From: Cyclobacteriaceae bacterium
Lineage (GTDB): Bacteria > Bacteroidota > Bacteroidia > Cytophagales > Cyclobacteriaceae
Reading direction: 5' to 3'
DNA length: 64,000 nucleotides
Assembly (NCBI GenBank): GCA_016787565.1
Contig: JAEUUG010000003.1
Span: 496,001-560,000, forward strand
Of the stretch, positions 34,806 to 42,596 are shown piece after piece. The stretch's first letter is position 1; each line of letters starts with the position of its first letter. The notes beneath the pieces are model-generated. The model was not told the origin of the DNA, searched no databases, and worked only from the letters and a program-made list of their open reading frames with translations. Both the position numbers and the translations under genes were made by a program.

Positions 34806-36203
34806 TCAGGTAACAATGTTATAGAGCTTCAATTTATTGTACAGTGTTTTTCGATCGATGTTGAGCAGTTCGGAAGCTTTTGATTTATTGTGCTTTACTT
34901 TGTCCAGCGCATCAATAATAGCTTGTCGCTCTGCCGTCCAGGCGATCGATTTTAGCATGCCGACATTTTCCTGCATGATCTCGCCATCTCCCTGGATAGG
35001 ATTGGTATGGGCTATTTCCCTCGGTAAACTTTCAACTTGTATTGTTTCTCCCAGTGTTAGTAGAACAGCTCTTCGGATTACGTTATTTAATTCGCGTAAA
35101 TTTCCATGCCAAAAATAGTGGGTGAGCAAGTGCTGTACTTCCGCGGAAAATCCGGTTACATTTTTATTCATAAACTGATTTGCCTTCTGCAGAAAGAAAT
35201 TGGCAAAAAACATGATATCGTTTTTTCGCTCGCGCAACGGTGCCAGTTCAATTCTGAATTCATTAATGCGGTGAAACAAGTCTTCACGCAGTTTTCCATC
35301 TTTAACGGCTTTCGAGAGGTCTTCATTTGTAGCGGCAATGATTCGTACATCAATAGCCGTATCGCGGTTAGCACCAATTCGCTTTACTCTTCTTTCCTGG
35401 AGTACACGAAGTAATTTCACCTGGTTTTCGTACGATAAATTTCCAATTTCATCAAGGAAGATGGTACCGCCATCAGCCAGTTCAAAACTACCTGGTTTAT
35501 CGGTAACTGCTCCGGTAAACGATCCCTTGGTATGTCCGAATAATTCACTTCCAGCTAATTCTTTGGGCAGTGCTCCGCAATCGATGGCCATAAATGGACT
35601 ACCTGAGCGTTTGCTGTACCGATGGATGGATTGTGCCACAAATTCCTTTCCGGTTCCGGTTTCACCACTTATAATGACTGACAATTCAGATGGACCAACC
35701 AGCTCAATACTCTTTTGCACAGCCTGCGATTGTATACTTGTGCCGATGATGTACGTTACTGCACCAGTCTGGTTAGGAACATTCGATTTTTTCAGAAGTT
35801 CTGGTTCTACTGGTGTTCCTGTGCGATGCTGAAGCCTTGTTTGGTTTTTGGCAATTGTTTCCCTGATAGTAATCAGGAGTTCATCGGGATAAAGCGGTTT
35901 GGTGATATAGTCATTCGCGCCATAGCGAAACGTAGCCACAGCCGATTTAACATCGGAGTAGCCGGTAATCATAATCACACATATTTCTGAATTTAGAATT
36001 TTTATTTTTTGAAGTAATTCTATTCCGGTTATATCGGGCAATTTGTAATCGCAGAGAATGAGTTGATAATCCCTGCTCCGTAGTTGTTTCAATCCTTCAT
36101 CTCCTGTATAGGCGACATCTACAGAATAAGCATTTTTCACCAAAAAATTAGATAGAACCAGGCAAAGGTCCTTGTCATCATCAACAATCAGGATATTGAG
36201 CAT
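34806..36203 (-). CDS. Sigma-54-dependent response regulator (NtrC family)
   Basis: 465 aa from the ATG at 36203; another ATG at 36245 adds 14 residues before the receiver. Receiver domain (about 1-115) with phosphoacceptor in LILCDYKLPD. AAA+ domain with Walker A GETGTGKEF, the sigma-54 contact loop GSFTGA (usual form GAFTGA), Walker B GTIFLDEIGN. Fis-type helix-turn-helix at the C-terminus (NKSKASELLNIDRKTLYNKLKLY). It should open sigma-54 promoters from a distance upon phosphorylation by the kinase encoded next. It is the best candidate to drive the TGGCAY promoters described here. Confidence 0.95.
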   Translation of the reverse strand: MLNILIVDDDKDLCLVLSNFLVKNAYSVDVAYTGDEGLKQLRSRDYQLILCDYKLPDITGIELLQKIKILNSEICVIMITGYSDVKSAVATFRYGANDYITKPLYPDELLITIRETIAKNQTRLQHRTGTPVEPELLKKSNVPNQTGAVTYIIGTSIQSQAVQKSIELVGPSELSVIISGETGTGKEFVAQSIHRYSKRSGSPFMAIDCGALPKELAGSELFGHTKGSFTGAVTDKPGSFELADGGTIFLDEIGNLSYENQVKLLRVLQERRVKRIGANRDTAIDVRIIAATNEDLSKAVKDGKLREDLFHRINEFRIELAPLRERKNDIMFFANFFLQKANQFMNKNVTGFSAEVQHLLTHYFWHGNLRELNNVIRRAVLLTLGETIQVESLPREIAHTNPIQGDGEIMQENVGMLKSIAWTAERQAIIDALDKVKHNKSKASELLNIDRKTLYNKLKLYNIVT

Positions 36204-36233
36204 AGCGTGCGGTATTTTGTGTAAGGTTCGTAT

Positions 36234-36249
36234 AGTGTGAAGCATGCCG
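36234..36249 (-). promoter_or_regulatory. CGGCAT variant promoter of the sigma-54 activator gene
   Basis: Minus strand CGGCATG with the C 46 nt before the ATG at 36203. It differs by one base from the TGGCAT of the other units, and a GTG-N12-CAC dyad lies 70 nt upstream. It suggests autoregulation and favours the start at 36203. Confidence 0.35.
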
Positions 36250-36318
36250 ATTAATTCTCCTCAACAGGAATAGCGACATGTTGCTCATCACTTAGCTGTA
36301 AAGTTGCCGAATACCCCT

Positions 36319-36336
36319 GTGTAAATTCTTACACAC
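36319..36336. promoter_or_regulatory. GTG-N12-CAC dyad upstream of the sigma-54 activator gene
   Basis: GTG 36319-36321 and CAC 36334-36336, inside which TGTGTAA-ATTC-TTACACA (36318-36335) is a perfect palindrome. Inferred binding site of the activator on its own gene. Confidence 0.5.
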
Positions 36337-36401
36337 TTCGAGAAATAGATTACACAAATCACAGGTTTAGTTTCGAAGGCACACGATAGTTTATTTTTTT
36401 T

Positions 36402-36761
36402 TTAGACTGGCAGCATGTCCATGGCTTTCAAGGCCTGATTGATGGATTTCATGGAAAAAGGTTTGGGAATAAAGAGATTGGCCCCCATGCCGAGTGCTTT
36501 TGGTGCTTCATGATGATATGCACTGATAACAATGATAATAGAGGATAGGTTACTTGATTTGATATGCTCAATAATATCAAAGCCAGAGCCATCCGGTAGT
36601 GTTATGTCAATAAAAATCAATTTGTAGATTTCTGCATTGATCTGATCGATGGCATCCTTGAATGTTAGTGCATAGGATGTTTCAAAATCAAAGTGCTGGA
36701 GGTGTCTTGTCAATAGGAGACAAAGATCCAATTCATCATCAATAACGAGTGCCATATTCAT
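36402..36761 (-). CDS. Single-domain response regulator
   Basis: 119 aa receiver domain only. Phosphoacceptor aspartate in KLIFIDITLPDGSG, acidic pair in VIDDELD, conserved lysine in FIPKPFS; the switch region reads IVISAYHH. It overlaps by 4 nt (ATGA) the small membrane protein gene upstream, so both are in one operon under a TGGCAT promoter. It may feed into the two-component system encoded next to it or act in a phosphorelay. Confidence 0.88.
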   Translation of the reverse strand: MNMALVIDDELDLCLLLTRHLQHFDFETSYALTFKDAIDQINAEIYKLIFIDITLPDGSGFDIIEHIKSSNLSSIIIVISAYHHEAPKALGMGANLFIPKPFSMKSINQALKAMDMLPV

Positions 36762-36928
36762 TTGGCCGATGGCAACTTCACCTCATTAAAGGGTCTTAGC
36801 TTTCTCCTTTTTATTAGTTCTTCTTTTGTAAAAAAGGGAAAGAACAAGCGGACCATTACAATGAGGATACTCATAAAGACGATGTAGCCCAGTGCGAATG
36901 CGGGAATAAGGATAATAATTTCTTTCAT
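36758..36928 (-). CDS. Small single-helix membrane protein
   Basis: 56 aa from the ATG at 36928 (MKEIIILIPAFALGYIVFM); ATGs at 36934 and 36949 lie in or too near the promoter. One membrane helix and a basic cytoplasmic tail. I do not recognise the family. Stop and the next start overlap as ATGA, so translation is coupled to the receiver protein that follows, perhaps a membrane partner for it. Confidence 0.65.
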   Translation of the reverse strand: MKEIIILIPAFALGYIVFMSILIVMVRLFFPFFTKEELIKRRKLRPFNEVKLPSAK

Positions 36929-36948
36929 GGTCATTTGAATGTGAACCA

Positions 36949-36964
36949 TAGTAAAATCATGCCA
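36949..36964 (-). promoter_or_regulatory. TGGCAY promoter of the small membrane protein / receiver operon
   Basis: Minus strand TGGCATG-ATTT-TACTA, T 36 nt before the ATG at 36928. TTAC is one base closer than the standard spacing. Confidence 0.45.
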
Positions 36965-37038
36965 TGAATAAAGAAGGTGTACACTAGCACCAGGAGAGGT
37001 GTTTGTAGATTTTTATGCTACATTTCGCGTAGACTTTT

Positions 37039-37055
37039 TGGCATAAATTTTAGCA
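37039..37055 (+). promoter_or_regulatory. TGGCAY promoter of the lmo0937-like gene
   Basis: TTGGCATA, T 39 nt before the ATG at 37078, with AGCA 13 nt after the GG, one base more than sigma-54 spacing. Divergent from the element at 36964; a GTG-N8-CAC palindrome (36977-36990) lies between them. Confidence 0.45.
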
Positions 37056-37077
37056 GGAAGTAATAAAATCTAAACTT

Positions 37078-37227
37078 ATGAGCAACTTATTGTATTTTAT
37101 TGCTGTGCTTCTGATAATTTTCTGGCTGTTGGGGTTCTTTGTTTACAGTGCAGGTAACATCATTCACATTTTGCTGGTGATTGCCGTAATAGCCATACTC
37201 TTTCGTGTGATCCGGGGTGGACGTTAA
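37078..37227 (+). CDS. lmo0937 family small membrane protein
   Basis: 49 aa: two hydrophobic helices separated by a short turn (MSNLLYFIAVLLIIFWLLG, then AGNIIHILLVIAVIAILFR) and the end GGR. This is the typical lmo0937/DUF5670 pattern found across Firmicutes and Bacteroidota near stress genes. Location is the inner membrane; function is unknown. It is short enough to be missed by a 60-codon cut-off. It precedes the AsmA-like gene by 25 nt, so it leads a two-gene operon. Confidence 0.85.
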   Translation: MSNLLYFIAVLLIIFWLLGFFVYSAGNIIHILLVIAVIAILFRVIRGGR

Positions 37228-37252
37228 TGCATGCGAATAGTAATATTTACAA

Positions 37253-38839
37253 ATGAAGTCGTTTGGGAATCGAATTTGGCTACGTTGGCTAATCAGCCTT
37301 ATGGTGGCTGTGTTGCTTTTATTCCTCGCGGTAGCGTTACTTTCGCGCTATGCTGAACGCAGAATACAGGAGGCGATAGCCTCACAAAATGGAGCTGTCT
37401 CTTCCATTGCTGTCAATGTTATCAGACGATCGATTGTAGCGAAGGATCTTCGTTGGCGCTCCGATCCGGATACCACGCGCAAAAGTCGCTATAGCGTAAA
37501 CGCAACTAGGATTGATGTGACAGGTATTCAGCTATACGAGTTGATAGCGCATAAACGGGTGGTAGTACAGGAGATTCTACTGGATAGCGGCAAGTTATAT
37601 GTCGACCAAAGTGTACCAGCTACTAAACAGAATCAGGATTCTGCCGCATCCCGGCAAATGAGTTTTTTGGCTAAGCGCATTTCATGGTCTTCTATACTGA
37701 TTCAGGTGCATGCCGATTCGCTTATACGTTTTTCCGGATTGTTTAATGGCTCGATAACGGATTTGAAATATGGAAGTGACTCATCGCGTAGCGTTGGTCC
37801 TACGATTCAAACTATTGATGCTGAAATAAAGAAAATTAGCATCAGCCGTCAGGAGGGCATGTATGGAGCTACCATCAGCAAAATGCATATGAATACGAAG
37901 GATAGTTCTTTAGTAATTGACTCCTTGCTGGTCATCCCTAATTTTGACAAGTTCGACTTCGCACATCACCTGGGTACACAAACAGCTCGTGTAAATTTAT
38001 TCATTCCTAGAATGGAGATTGAAGGCATTCGGTATGATAAAGTAGTGGATAGTGTTTTTGAGGCCGCTGTTTTTCGCATCAAGTCTTTCGATTTAAACTC
38101 GTTCAAGGATAAGCGTATTCCATTTTTGCGGAAAAATGCAAGACCATTACCAATGGAGGTATTTTTAAAACTTCCCTATCATGTAATGATTGATACCGTG
38201 CTTGTGATGGATTCGCATGTTGTTGTTGAAGAAATACCGGTAAACGGAACAGAAAGTGGAACCGTAACCTTTGATCATATACAGGCAACACTTATCGGTC
38301 TGAACAATCGAATTGTGAAAGGCGATACTTCTGTCAGTGTACTGAAAGCAAGTGGATTAATAATGGGTAGCGGAAAAATTGATGCAACGTTTACGTTACC
38401 GCAGGATGGTTCACCAAATTACAGGGCTTTTGGTTCAATTTCCGACATGCCTTTTTCCGACCTCAATCCAATGCTTTTTCCAATGACTCAAATTCGTATT
38501 GAATCTGGTCACCTGAATAAACTCTTTTTTGATTTTACGTATACAGATTTCCGATCAACTGGAAATTTAAATATTGATTACCGGGATTTACAATTGACAA
38601 GTGTTAGTAAAAACGGAAAGTCATCCAACGACCTTAAATCACTTTTCATCAATGTGTTTGTAAAGAGTAACCGAAACCGGTCATCACCAGCTATGCTCGG
38701 GAATGGTGAAATTGATATTGAGTGCGACCGCAAGAAATTAATTTTTAATGTTTGGTTAAAGTCAATTCTTGATGGATTGAAATCAGCCATGCTGCGCACC
38801 GGAAAATCAAAGGACAGTGCCACCCCGCGTAAGCGCTAG
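37253..38839 (+). CDS. AsmA/DUF748-like membrane-anchored protein
   Basis: 528 aa. One N-terminal membrane helix (about 12-32), then a long periplasmic part of repeated beta-rich segments (TRIDVTGIQLYELIAHKRVVV, GTVTFDHIQATLIG, VSVLKASGLIMGSGKIDATF). This is the general form of AsmA/DUF748 proteins, which span the periplasm and are tied to lipid transfer. It resembles the protein at 29076 in topology (helix, then a large domain) but is longer. The exact subfamily is uncertain. It is in an operon with the lmo0937-like gene. Confidence 0.65.
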   Translation: MKSFGNRIWLRWLISLMVAVLLLFLAVALLSRYAERRIQEAIASQNGAVSSIAVNVIRRSIVAKDLRWRSDPDTTRKSRYSVNATRIDVTGIQLYELIAHKRVVVQEILLDSGKLYVDQSVPATKQNQDSAASRQMSFLAKRISWSSILIQVHADSLIRFSGLFNGSITDLKYGSDSSRSVGPTIQTIDAEIKKISISRQEGMYGATISKMHMNTKDSSLVIDSLLVIPNFDKFDFAHHLGTQTARVNLFIPRMEIEGIRYDKVVDSVFEAAVFRIKSFDLNSFKDKRIPFLRKNARPLPMEVFLKLPYHVMIDTVLVMDSHVVVEEIPVNGTESGTVTFDHIQATLIGLNNRIVKGDTSVSVLKASGLIMGSGKIDATFTLPQDGSPNYRAFGSISDMPFSDLNPMLFPMTQIRIESGHLNKLFFDFTYTDFRSTGNLNIDYRDLQLTSVSKNGKSSNDLKSLFINVFVKSNRNRSSPAMLGNGEIDIECDRKKLIFNVWLKSILDGLKSAMLRTGKSKDSATPRKR

Positions 38840-38874
38840 GGAATCAGTTTGCTAGATAATGTTACTGTACAAGA

Positions 38875-38892
38875 GTGGCAATAATTCAACAC
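38875..38892. promoter_or_regulatory. GTG-N12-CAC dyad upstream of the gene at 39005
   Basis: GTG 38875-38877 and CAC 38890-38892 (extended AGTG / CACT), 69 nt upstream of the TGGCAT element. Same spacing class as the other dyads. Confidence 0.45.
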
Positions 38893-38960
38893 TGCGCAAC
38901 ATATTCTACAACAACATAGCCTGAATGCCTGAATAGGTCGCTATAGACTATCTTTTTTGC

Positions 38961-38976
38961 TGGCATACTTATTCCA
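38961..38976 (+). promoter_or_regulatory. TGGCAY promoter of the gene at 39005
   Basis: CTGGCATA-CTTA-TTCCA at exact spacing, T 44 nt before the ATG. Confidence 0.55.
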
Positions 38977-39004
38977 TTACGTGAATTGCTAAATAAATAA
39001 ACTT

Positions 39005-39421
39005 ATGAAAATTAGAAACATTTTAACTGTGCTTGTTATGGCTATTGTCATGATGCAGGCACAACTGTCATTTGCACAATTGGCAGACAAATCATTAGAT
39101 GGCTGGACCTTGTTGGGAACCCGTACAGTAGATTACACCATTGACCGGGATGTTGTAGAAATGAAGGACAGTAAAGAATATTTTACGGCTCTGAAATTCG
39201 TTGTGAAGAACGGAACTCTAAACATGCACAAGTGTACCGTACATTTTACGGATGGTGATACACGTGATATTTCATTTGCCGATGAAGTAAATAAACGTAA
39301 TGATGGCCTCATGATGGATTTGAAAGGCAGCAATAGAACCATCGAGAAGGTTACATTTTGGTATGACACCAAGAATTCTTCAGACAATAAATCCATTGTA
39401 GAGCTCTGGGGAAAGAAGTAA
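39005..39421 (+). CDS. Secreted protein, DUF2541-like
   Basis: 138 aa with a signal peptide (cleavage near SFAQL) and a single small beta-rich domain: DGWTLLGTRTVDYTIDRDVVEM near the start of the mature part, ALKFVVKNGTLNMHKCTVHFTDGD and VTFWYDTKN near the end. It resembles DUF2541-type periplasmic proteins; function unknown. It has both the TGGCAT element and the upstream dyad, so it is a strong candidate target of the sigma-54-type regulator. Confidence 0.75.
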   Translation: MKIRNILTVLVMAIVMMQAQLSFAQLADKSLDGWTLLGTRTVDYTIDRDVVEMKDSKEYFTALKFVVKNGTLNMHKCTVHFTDGDTRDISFADEVNKRNDGLMMDLKGSNRTIEKVTFWYDTKNSSDNKSIVELWGKK

Positions 39422-39450
39422 TAACCACTGTTATCATTTCCTCAGTATAT

Positions 39451-39477
39451 AAAAAGACCCCTTGCGGGGTCTTTTTT
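39451..39477. terminator. Bidirectional intrinsic terminator
   Basis: AAAAAGACCCC-TTGC-GGGGTCTTTTTT: strong stem with A- and T-runs. It lies between the convergent genes at 39005 and 39498. Confidence 0.92.
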
Positions 39478-39497
39478 GTTTTTAATACGTTGTGAAG

Positions 39498-39878
39498 CTA
39501 TTGCTCACTGGCTTTGGTCAGCGTGATGTACACACGTGAACGTTTCGTTTTGGAGGCACTGTGAAGTCGCAGAATGTTACCCTTAACAGAGGCAACCCAT
39601 TCTGAGGTTTGATCACTCGTATCTAAAATGAGCACTGAATTGTTTTCATTGGTTCGGTAGGAGCCATCTTTTACACCAAAAAGAATTCCTTCGCTCATGA
39701 ACGTTCCATCGGTTTGAAAGATCAATGTTCCCGACCTTGCCTCTGTTTTACTTTTCACCTGGTATTTGGTAATGCTCCAGGTACCATGCAATTGACCATG
39801 CAGTGTCTGTCCCTGTAAAGTACTGAAGGAAAAAAATGCAAGAACAGCAACGGCAATGGAAAAGATTAGCTTTTTCAT
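39498..39878 (-). CDS. Secreted lipocalin-like protein
   Basis: 126 aa with a signal peptide (cleavage near LQGQT). The mature part starts LHGTWSITKYQVKSKTEARSGTLIFQTDGTF, the usual opening of a Bacteroidota lipocalin-like/DUF4923-type barrel (GTW plus an FxxDGT element). It probably binds a small hydrophobic ligand or is a structural beta barrel in the periplasm. No TGGCAY element was found upstream, unlike most of its neighbours. Confidence 0.65.
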   Translation of the reverse strand: MKKLIFSIAVAVLAFFSFSTLQGQTLHGQLHGTWSITKYQVKSKTEARSGTLIFQTDGTFMSEGILFGVKDGSYRTNENNSVLILDTSDQTSEWVASVKGNILRLHSASKTKRSRVYITLTKASEQ

Positions 39879-39934
39879 AAAGCAGAATTTATAATGTTAA
39901 GAAATAAGAAATGTGAGCGGTATGGCTAACCCAC

Positions 39935-40150
39935 TTAAACTTTTTGTCTGCTGCTCAACAGGATGATGACCAGACCCGCAGCCGCAATAATACCTCCGGT
40001 TATGGGCGACCAATAAATGGGTGTTTTTTTCTCACTTTTGATTTCCAGTGCACCAATATCAACAACCTTCTTTTTGGTAATGATGTTGAAGCCGGTAAAG
40101 GCCGTCATGATTAATCCTACGACCAGTAATACGATACCTAATTTTTTCAT
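39935..40150 (-). CDS. Small two-helix membrane protein
   Basis: 71 aa: helix (about 4-22), polar loop (KKKVVDIGALEIKSEKKTP) and a second helix (about 50-66), basic end. Similar small proteins are common beside stress genes of Bacteroidota; no function is known. Upstream there is only a weak TGGCCG element with TTGAC (T at 40202, 52 nt before the ATG). Confidence 0.65.
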   Translation of the reverse strand: MKKLGIVLLVVGLIMTAFTGFNIITKKKVVDIGALEIKSEKKTPIYWSPITGGIIAAAGLVIILLSSRQKV

Positions 40151-40284
40151 TTGTTTTATGTTTTAATTGCTAACTAAGATTTGAGTGTCAATTAGCCGGC
40201 CAGAATACTTTGCTAGTAGGGATATCAATTCCTTATTTAAATTGAGTATATAATTCTACAGTCTGCATATAGAATCCCCACTAC

Positions 40285-40302
40285 GTAGTTGCTGTCCCTC
40301 AC
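40285..40302. promoter_or_regulatory. Near-dyad GTA-N12-CAC upstream of the AI-2E operon
   Basis: One mismatch from GTG-N12-CAC; 87 nt upstream of the TGGCAT element. Weak on its own. Confidence 0.25.
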
Positions 40303-40388
40303 CTATGCAAGCTTACTACCTGCTGTAGTTTAACGTCTGCGACATCCCGTTACTGCCAATCGTAAAAGAATGCTGCTTCGAGTTACGT

Positions 40389-40404
40389 TGGCATGATAAT
40401 TACA
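40389..40404 (+). promoter_or_regulatory. TGGCAY promoter of the AI-2E/ytxH/holin-like operon
   Basis: TTGGCATG-ATAA-TTACA at exact spacing, T 40 nt before the ATG at 40429. The ATG at 40393 lies inside this element and is therefore not the real start. Confidence 0.55.
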
Positions 40405-40428
40405 AATAATTCTAAAAGCCGCAGTGGT

Positions 40429-41496
40429 ATGCAGACAACTACAGAAACTCCATTTTATCTGAAATTAAGTCTAATACTGATTTCGTTATTCCTGATTATT
40501 CTGGGTTTTATCTATGGCAAGGATATTATCTTACCAATACTCTTTTCAATTTTACTGGCCAATATTTTACTTCCAATAACGAATTTCTTGTCACGAAAGA
40601 AACTCTATAAGCCCATTACTATTTTTATTCCGGTTTTACTTTCCATTGTAGCCTGTGCTGGTATTGTCTATTTTCTGTCTGCTCAGATTGTTAACTTCAT
40701 GGATGATGTGCCCGCACTCCGCGAGCGGATAAATGAAGTTAGTCACTCTCTTCAGGTTTGGTTCAGAAAGACAACCAATATTACCATCGGCAAGCAGAAT
40801 CAATATATAGCTGAAACGGTGAAAGACTTTAAGGAAAACGCTTCCGGACTAATGGGTTCGACTGTAGTTTCCCTGACTGGAATTTTGGCCTACGCGGTGC
40901 TCATTCCTATTTATACTTTTTTAATACTCTATTACCGATCCAATATCAAGTCTTTTCTCATTGGTGTATTCAATAGAGGATCAGAGCAAGATGTACGGGA
41001 GGTGTTGACTGAATCGACAACTGTAGCACAACAATATCTGACAGGTTTATTCATTGAGACAACGCTTGTCTTTCTGCTCAACATGACAGGCTTCCTGATT
41101 TTGGGAATTAAGTATGCAGTTTTCCTGGCTCTCTTTGCAGCACTCATGAATTTAATTCCCTATGTCGGAATACTGGTTGCTAATGTGCTGTGTATGTTGG
41201 TAACGCTCGTCAGTTCAACCGAGATCAGTACGGTGGTTTGGGTAGGTGTTATTCTGGCGGTGGTTCAATTTCTTGATAATAATTTTGGAATGCCGTTAAT
41301 CGTAGGGAACAAAGTTCGCATCAATGCGCTGGTAACCATCATTGGTGTTTTGGTTGGTGGAGCCTTATGTGGTATACCCGGAATGTTCTTAGCCATTCCT
41401 GGGTTGGCGGTTTTAAAAGTCATTTTTGATAAAGTACCCGACCTTCAACCATGGGGTGCCTTGTTGGGTGATGAAACAGAAAAAACAATTAAATAA
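40429..41496 (+). CDS. AI-2E family transporter (PerM/YdiK type)
   Basis: 355 aa from the ATG at 40429. Eight membrane segments are seen in the family arrangement: two N-terminal pairs, a periplasmic part (VPALRERINEVSHSLQVWF) and a C-terminal cluster with the conserved NLIPYVGI-type sequence AALMNLIPYVGILVANV and DNNFGMPLIVGNKVRINALV. The family includes PerM and ion antiporters; an AI-2 role is not proven. It leads an operon with a ytxH-like gene (8 nt), a holin-like gene (4-nt overlap) and a small gene (14-nt overlap). Confidence 0.9.
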   Translation: MQTTTETPFYLKLSLILISLFLIILGFIYGKDIILPILFSILLANILLPITNFLSRKKLYKPITIFIPVLLSIVACAGIVYFLSAQIVNFMDDVPALRERINEVSHSLQVWFRKTTNITIGKQNQYIAETVKDFKENASGLMGSTVVSLTGILAYAVLIPIYTFLILYYRSNIKSFLIGVFNRGSEQDVREVLTESTTVAQQYLTGLFIETTLVFLLNMTGFLILGIKYAVFLALFAALMNLIPYVGILVANVLCMLVTLVSSTEISTVVWVGVILAVVQFLDNNFGMPLIVGNKVRINALVTIIGVLVGGALCGIPGMFLAIPGLAVLKVIFDKVPDLQPWGALLGDETEKTIK

Positions 41497-41503
41497 AACG
41501 TAT

Positions 41504-41779
41504 ATGAACAACACTAGTAAAATAATTCTCGGAGTAACCGTAGCGGCCGCAGCCGGTGCCGCTATTGGTATGTTGATGGCACCTGAACGTGGTGTTGATT
41601 TGCAAAAGAAGATTAAAGATGGGGCCACCAATTGGTTGAATGAATTTTCAACACTGCTTGCAACCGGTAAGGGTTTAGTATCGGAGTTTAACACCAGAAC
41701 GAACAATGGTTTAGAAGAACTTACCTCTGAATTAATCGATGTGAATCCAGAGGCCGGCAAAATCGCACAACGGTCATGA
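41504..41779 (+). CDS. YtxH domain small membrane protein
   Basis: 91 aa from the ATG at 41504 (the open frame starts upstream inside the previous gene). Glycine/alanine-rich membrane helix ILGVTVAAAAGAAIGMLMAP then ERGVDLQKKIKDGATNW and a helical tail, as in the YtxH family and in the paralogue at 30491. Second gene of the operon. Confidence 0.88.
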   Translation: MNNTSKIILGVTVAAAAGAAIGMLMAPERGVDLQKKIKDGATNWLNEFSTLLATGKGLVSEFNTRTNNGLEELTSELIDVNPEAGKIAQRS

Positions 41780-42126
41780 TAAATTCAGAGAAAGGCAATT
41801 CAGAAAAGTGGGTAGATAGTGTGACGGAACTGGTTGAATCCTATCGGGATTTAATTTCAATTCGCATTGTCGAACACACCACGCGTGGAGCTTCGCTCAG
41901 CGTCATCGGACTACTATCCTTACTTGTAGCCGTTTTTGTTTTACTGTTTGCAGGGTTAGGATCAGCCTGGTGGCTGGGAGAAGCCATGGATAATATGAAA
42001 GCAGGATTTTTCATTGTGGGAGGATTTTACCTGGTGGTTTTTGGTATTCTGTTAGCAACATCAAAAACAGTATTGATACCCTGGATACGCAATTTGATAA
42101 TCAAAAAAATTTATGAGCAGGATTAG
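41776..42126 (+). CDS. Phage-holin-like (Holin-X/DUF1469 type) inner-membrane protein
   Basis: 116 aa with two long membrane helices (about 39-65 and 75-95: SLLVAVFVLLFAGLGSAWW and FFIVGGFYLVVFGILLA) and amphipathic ends. This matches the putative Actinobacterial Holin-X family, widespread in non-phage contexts beside YtxH proteins. Its start overlaps the stop of the ytxH-like gene (ATGA), and the next gene overlaps it by 14 nt. Function unknown; nothing nearby suggests a phage. Confidence 0.8.
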   Translation: MINSEKGNSEKWVDSVTELVESYRDLISIRIVEHTTRGASLSVIGLLSLLVAVFVLLFAGLGSAWWLGEAMDNMKAGFFIVGGFYLVVFGILLATSKTVLIPWIRNLIIKKIYEQD

Positions 42127-42436
42127 TAATTATACTGAGTTGATGGCCGAGCGTAAACGTGTTGAAGATGAGATTAAATTTCACAAGCAGGTCTTACGAG
42201 ATGGGGTTCAAAACCTTCGCGGAAAACTTGAACCTTTTTTGTATTTGCTTCCATTTTTGAATGTTTTTAAAAAGAAAACTTCCGACCATCCGGTTTTACA
42301 ATTTATTTCATCCCTGGGTATTGATCTCCTGGTGGGCCAAAAGCTTTTGTCGAAATCCAATTGGTTTACCAGATTGGTGGTTCCACTTTTTTTAAAGGGA
42401 GTTTCCGCAAAGGCAATCGGTAGTCTGAAAGCGTGA
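42113..42436 (+). CDS. Small protein of unknown function, last gene of the AI-2E operon
   Basis: 107 aa, basic, with weak hydrophobic stretches (GIDLLVGQKLL, WFTRLVVPLFLKGVSAKAIGSL). The first part is helical and charged (ELMAERKRVEDEIKFHKQVLRDGVQNLRG in outline). It always appears translated together with the holin-like gene here because of the 14-nt overlap. It could be a peripheral membrane partner. I do not recognise it. Confidence 0.65.
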   Translation: MSRISNYTELMAERKRVEDEIKFHKQVLRDGVQNLRGKLEPFLYLLPFLNVFKKKTSDHPVLQFISSLGIDLLVGQKLLSKSNWFTRLVVPLFLKGVSAKAIGSLKA

Positions 42437-42452
42437 TGTGCATATGTACTTC

Positions 42453-42470
42453 GTGTACACGAGGTGGCAC
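42453..42470. promoter_or_regulatory. GTG-N12-CAC dyad upstream of the OmpA-like gene
   Basis: GTG 42453-42455 and CAC 42468-42470, overlapping the palindrome CGTGTACACG, 80 nt upstream of the TGGCAT element. Confidence 0.4.
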
Positions 42471-42549
42471 ATACACATGTCAATGTGGAGTAATGCCTAC
42501 ACGCATGATAGAACTATCCGAATAATGATTGGATTCCGATGATTATCTC

Positions 42550-42566
42550 TGGCATCATTCTGGGCA
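42550..42566 (+). promoter_or_regulatory. TGGCAY promoter of the OmpA-like gene
   Basis: CTGGCATC, T 47 nt before the ATG at 42597; a GGGCA box follows one base further than sigma-54 spacing. Confidence 0.5.
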
Positions 42567-42596
42567 AATGAATTACACACTAAAATATAGATAACT

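Noticed and set aside
41776-42126. Prophage signal from a holin-like protein
   Set aside because: The Holin-X type is common outside phages, it is in an operon with AI-2E and YtxH genes, and no other phage gene is near.
37039-42566. Canonical sigma-54 promoters with TTGC at exact spacing
   Set aside because: I looked for TGGCAC-N5-TTGC and found no complete copy: sites at 37039 and 42550 have GC one base too far, others have TTAC, TTTC or TTCC. I therefore call them TGGCAY elements and leave the sigma factor open.
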